Shown: piece after piece, positions 60,341 to 64,000 of the stretch
Position numbering within the stretch: the first letter of the stretch is position 1
Layout: each line of letters opens with the position of its first letter
DNA from: Bryum argenteum
Taxonomy: Eukaryota; Streptophyta; Bryopsida; Bryales; Bryaceae
Assembly (NCBI GenBank): GCA_037043015.1
Contig: CM073321.1
Span: 27,951,010 to 28,015,009 of the forward strand
Reading direction: 5' to 3'
Length of the DNA stretch: 64,000 nt
Position numbers and translations under genes: made by a program
Notes under the pieces: model-generated
Seen by the model: only the letters and a program-made list of their open reading frames with translations
Told to the model about the DNA's origin: nothing
Databases searched by the model: none

Positions 60341-61630
60341 CTTTATGTTGAATGCGAGGGCATGAGGTTTCATAGCAGCTCCTACGAGGATGAGAATCAT
60401 GAGATGAGGATGAATATTGGATGGGGGAGGAATAAAAGAGCCCTTTAGTTTATAATGTATTAGTTTAAAAATTAGGAAGGTACGCATAGGGTAGAAATTT
60501 CGGTTCGTGGGTCCCATAATTCCCATTTTATGATCATTCAATTCCTAAGAAATGAACAAGAGATGTCTAAATGGATAATAATGATTGGGAGGAAGGAAGG
60601 GGTGAGAGTTCCTCGTCCTCTTTGTAGGCATGAATGGTATATATTATTTTGTATGGTGTATATTTTAAGAAGTCATATTGTGCCTAATCATTTATAATAA
60701 TTGATAAAATGTGAATTCATTTATAGAGCATCAGCCTCTTCAATGCATGAAAACACTTTAATGAATCTAACGATTCAATACCTACAATCTAAGAATGTAA
60801 TCCAAGGGAGTCCATTTCTAGCATCTAGATAAGATACCATTTTTGTACCAAAACTGCACCTCATATTTTAACATCACATTCAAGAACAATTTCTAGTTTC
60901 TTTTTATATCAGTGGAGCCTTTAATAAATTATAAGATCTCCGTATATAATATCCAAGTGATAGATTATCCTTGCAATGAGTTTATGGGCTCATAATATTA
61001 TGAAATTGGTTAAATTGAGTGGGGGGAGGATTTTGAAAATTTTGGCAAGTCAAATAATAAGGCCTTGAAATACAATGAAGTGAATGGGATTAGTGCATAT
61101 ACCCTAGAAAGCACTGAGAGAAATAGTTGCTTACCAAATTAAAAGGTGATATATCATGACATATTATATGTTTGGAGAAAAAATGAGTGACCACTATATG
61201 AAGGTAAATATTTGAAGTCAAGAAGACTAATGATTTGCGGACATTCTAATCAACCCATTACTGAGGGTACTTTTGGAACCAATATTTGATGAGTATTTTA
61301 TGTTGAGAATTTTGAGAATGTTGAAAATTATAATTTTGTAAGTTGTGATTAAACATGTATCGATCTAAATCCATATTACACCACAAGAGTATCCACTGAG
61401 AATAAAATCATTTTTCATGTATCATGGTCACCGCTCTTGGCAAAATGCCCATGACCATGAGAATCATTTTCAATTGTGAATGAGATATAGGAAGAACGGA
61501 GTGGGAATGAGAGGGAATGAGGGGGGATGAGGGGGGATGAGGGGGATTGAAGGGGGGAATGGGGGAGATGCTTGAATCGGTTAATTCAAAATTTGAATAT
61601 TGCATAAAGAGGATCCAAGAAAAAGAGCGA
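60341..61630. other. AT-rich stretch without a supported gene
   Basis: No frame with a motif. 61497-61560 carries GGGAATGAGGGGGGATGAGG repeats. A break in the element or a nested insertion cannot be excluded. Confidence 0.5.
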
Positions 61631-61639
61631 AAGCTCTCG

Positions 61640-61835
61640 AGAAGTCGCCCCTGCAGAGTGCCGGTCGCCCCAAAGCGCTCCACTGAGGCTGGATCGAAAC
61701 TCTTCTGAAGCTGCACCGGCGGTCGCCCCGGAGGTCTGCTGCAGCTGGACCGCCGGTCGCCCTGGAGCGAGTCTTGCAAGAAACACTCGACCGGCGGTCG
61801 CCCTAACGATGTCGCCGTGACACCGCCGGTCGCCC
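61640..61835. repeat. GC-rich palindrome array 4
   Basis: Five or six sites, the best being AGCTGCACCGGCGGTCGCCC (61710-61730 region), AGCTGGACCGCCGGTCGCCC and CGACCGGCGGTCGCCC. It lies about 200 bp upstream of the + strand GWED gene at 62036. Confidence 0.85.
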
Positions 61836-62386
61836 TGCCACAGGAGGTTAAATACAATCGTAATTGGCCGTAGTCGTCACTTTTCAGTCCACGTGCCGTG
61901 GTGTTGCGCATTGTCTGGTGTCGACTCAAAGTTGCCACTTGCTTGCTCGATTGGAGGCCAACGTGGACTGCACTATTTTTGGTGTTTTGTATCTAACATC
62001 ATATCATAGCGGCATTTCCGTGATCGGAGGTAACAATGACTACAATTGCGGAACGTAAAATAGTACTCGGGGAGCGACGCAAGAAGAGAGGAAAAACACA
62101 GAAGAGGAATCACCGTATTCTCCAAGATGCCACTCAACGCGCTTTTCCGGGGTGGGAGACCGAAGAGGGTGTGTGGAGTCAGACAACAGTGAAGAATTAC
62201 ATCGCCTGGTGCCACATCAGCAAGTTGTTTCCACACTTTCGACATGAGACACACTTGAAATTAAATGCTGTAAATCTGCACTATTGTAAGCATGACGAAT
62301 TTGTGCAATGATGTATTGAAGTGTGGAGGTTCCTTTAAAAAGGCAAGAATGTCACCAAGAACGAGGTTTCGTATCATATTGCTCAA

Positions 62387-63094
62387 ATGGTGTATGCAGA
62401 GGTAATATTGAAGAAAGTGGTGGATTGGAGCTCAATGAAAAAATCGCCTCAATTCTTCCTTCCAACCAAGCTAGACATCCCAAGAGCCCCATTGACAGAA
62501 AACCCACGAGAAGGACTTACGGCAGCAAGGCATCGGAAAGATGGGGATGTTGATGATGTGTATGTTTGGGTAAATCCTAATTCTGATGAAGAAGAGGTTA
62601 AGGAGAGGGAGCATCATACTCCTCTTGTAGAAGGTTCTATTGGTGGCGTTGAACACTTTCATGTGGGTGAAACAAGCGTGCAAGATTTGGATGTGATTGA
62701 TGCACTTGTGAAGCACGTCGAGGACCTACGAACAGAAGGAGAAGCGGATGTCATTGAATACATGGAGGTTGAAGGAATGTTTGGTGCTTGTACTTTGGGA
62801 ACACCCGAAGTTATAGTTCGGCCCGCTATGAGCGCCTCTCCTCAAACAAATGTTAGCGTAGAGGATGGGACTCTAGAATATTCAGTGGAAACGATTGAAC
62901 AGCCAGAAAGAGAAGGAAATGAAGAAGTAGAGCTGGAGAAGGAAGTTCAAGTAGTCTTCAAAGCGAAACGCCCGAATGAAAACGATGATTCGTGGATGAA
63001 GTTGTTGAACAAGGCTTATGAGGATTATGAATATATGTGTTTCATGCTTTGTCATACGAACGGGCAAAGTGTGTTGAAGTCCAACATGACATAG
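62387..63094 (+). CDS. GWED copy 4, central piece
   Basis: The 235-codon open piece from YAEVILKKVVDWSSMKK through an acidic region to LNKAYEDYEYMCFMLCH. It is in frame with the N-terminal domain across two stops and out of frame with the coiled-coil piece. Confidence 0.5.
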   Translation: MVYAEVILKKVVDWSSMKKSPQFFLPTKLDIPRAPLTENPREGLTAARHRKDGDVDDVYVWVNPNSDEEEVKEREHHTPLVEGSIGGVEHFHVGETSVQDLDVIDALVKHVEDLRTEGEADVIEYMEVEGMFGACTLGTPEVIVRPAMSASPQTNVSVEDGTLEYSVETIEQPEREGNEEVELEKEVQVVFKAKRPNENDDSWMKLLNKAYEDYEYMCFMLCHTNGQSVLKSNMT

Positions 63095-63621
63095 AGGTAA
63101 TCAAGGATGCAAAAAAGAAGATTCAAGAGGAGGCGACGAATGTCCTCCCAGCTCTGGTTGCATCAGATCAGGTCGATTATGAGGAAGAGCTCATAAAGAA
63201 GACGAAACATTTCGAGGATGTGCATAGGAGATACAAGCGCGTCGACGAATGGTTTGTGGTCAATGATTGGGGTCGCGAGAAGGATTTTATGGTTGAAGGA
63301 GCCAAGGACCAAGGTCATTTTGAGAAGGAGCTAAAGGAACTCATTTCGGCATGCGATGCCTTGAGAGCTGAGATCGAAAGGGTGAACCTAGCATCAATAA
63401 GATTGAAGGGGAACAAGGAAAAGTTAGTCCTCAATGGAATAGATGGAACCGTGGATATTGCAGAAGAGGGTCAAAGTTCACAGCGCAATGAAACAACTGA
63501 GGAGTTGGTCAAAAAGCTACTTGTGCTCGCAGAAGAGGAGAGGTTCTTAAATGCAAGGATCGAAGATCTATGTATTGCAAATAAGACAAAGGAGAAATGT
63601 CGGAGTTGGTACCATCTATAA
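63037..63621 (+). CDS. GWED copy 4, coiled-coil piece
   Basis: The 194-codon piece is rich in Glu/Lys/Leu heptads (KDAKKKIQEEATNVLPAL, KELKELISACDALRAEIERV, ELVKKLLVLAEEERFLNARI). Coiled-coil dimerisation is likely. The stop is at 63621. Confidence 0.5.
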   Translation: MFHALSYERAKCVEVQHDIEVIKDAKKKIQEEATNVLPALVASDQVDYEEELIKKTKHFEDVHRRYKRVDEWFVVNDWGREKDFMVEGAKDQGHFEKELKELISACDALRAEIERVNLASIRLKGNKEKLVLNGIDGTVDIAEEGQSSQRNETTEELVKKLLVLAEEERFLNARIEDLCIANKTKEKCRSWYHL

Positions 63622-64000
63622 AAAGTCGAAAGTACAGTGGAAGAAGATTAGAGTAAGCGGAATCAAATTTTAGAAAGACGTTGGTGTGTTAGTTATATCC
63701 ATTTACTTCATTTTATTTGTGAACTGAAAGTTGGGAGATAAGTGCTAGTCTGGATGTTATACAATGTATCTTTTTGATTATATGATATGTTTTTACTAGT
63801 AAGATACCCGTTGAACGATGTTATGTTTATTATTTGTATATATGCGCACGGTGTTATTTTAATCATCTTTTTTATTCTTTTTATTTTTTTATTGTTTATT
63901 TTAAATGCATGATTTGGAAATATCTTAAAAGAGGTTCTTAGAATGGTATGTAGGTTGGTAATTATTTAAGTTGGTAGGTTTGTATGTTGGTAGGTTGGTG
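63622..64000. other. AT-rich end of window with a short minisatellite
   Basis: No gene is seen. 63945-64000 has GTAGGTTGGTA-like units repeated about four times and is cut by the window end. Confidence 0.5.

Larger units (their letters stand above)
62036..63621 (+). pseudogene. GWED-family gene, fourth copy
   Basis: MTTIAERKIVLGERRKKRG and FPGWETEEGVWSQTTVKNYI, AWCHISKLFPHFRHETHL, NLHYCKHDEFVQ open the gene. One stop replaces the Arg of the family's RCI motif and another follows soon after; the text then continues NEVSYHIAQMVYAEVILKKV. An acidic middle (DVIEYMEVEGM, EELEKEVQ-like) and a coiled coil (63037-63621: DYEEELIKKTKHFEDVHRRY, HFEKELKELISACDALRAEI) follow after one frameshift. No RING is seen. 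Confidence 0.6.
53823..64000. mobile_element. Probable second hAT-type element (left end; right end outside window)
   Basis: CAGGGTTGTC at 53823-53832 resembles a hAT terminus and lies exactly where the gypsy gag text stops. What follows is cargo of the same families as in the intact hAT (one kinase-like gene, three GWED genes) plus GC-rich palindrome arrays. No transposase, right end or target duplication is visible in the window, so the extent is an inference. Confidence 0.45.

Overview
This is eukaryotic nuclear DNA, almost certainly from a green-lineage (streptophyte) genome with a heavy transposon load. Three things point there: GT-AG introns in several reading frames, a run of plant-type TTTAGGG telomere repeats (36769-36826), and plant-like Ty3/gypsy and hAT elements. 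The organisation and gene families remind me of a charophyte alga such as Chara, but this is a guess. I see no ordinary housekeeping gene; nearly everything recognisable is a mobile element, its cargo, or its decayed remains.

Layout. 1-2640 is AT-rich with no convincing gene. 2640-7690 is a DUF7869-type element: an array of 12 near-perfect palindromes (2920-3695), then one gene on + (3795-7231) broken by a 600-bp inverted-repeat element (4898-5497). 7708-11600 holds fragments of two LTR retroelements. 14725-17886 (-) is a second DUF7869 gene, and 22481-41151 (+) is a ParB-like gene. These two are divergent and each has an array of GATC-centred near-palindromes at its 5' side. The ParB-like gene is split by a complete 14,005-bp hAT transposon (25718-39722) with matching 13-bp terminal inverted repeats and an 8-bp target duplication. 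All genes of that hAT read on -: transposase, a GWED/RING gene and a kinase-like gene. 41939-47005 (+) is a decayed, intron-containing gene of an uncharacterised transposase-like family, with a 161-bp palindrome-bearing MITE in one intron. 47010-53822 (-) is a gypsy-type LTR element. From 53823 a second, apparently hAT-like, element starts inside the gypsy gag. It carries another kinase-like gene and three GWED genes, arranged around GC-rich palindrome arrays.

How the parts fit. The kinase-like and GWED families occur both inside the intact hAT and in the 53.8-63.6 kb cluster, so they look like recurrent cargo of one transposon lineage. Inside the hAT, the transposase and the GWED gene share a homologous promoter/5' leader, and the transposase and the kinase-like gene share a homologous 3' flank, which suggests modular co-expression. 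Unrelated elements here repeatedly place arrays of short near-palindromes beside or within the 5' part of their genes; the best formed have a single central C/G. Most genes carry stops or frameshifts, and many stops are one transition away from the residue seen in a paralogue.
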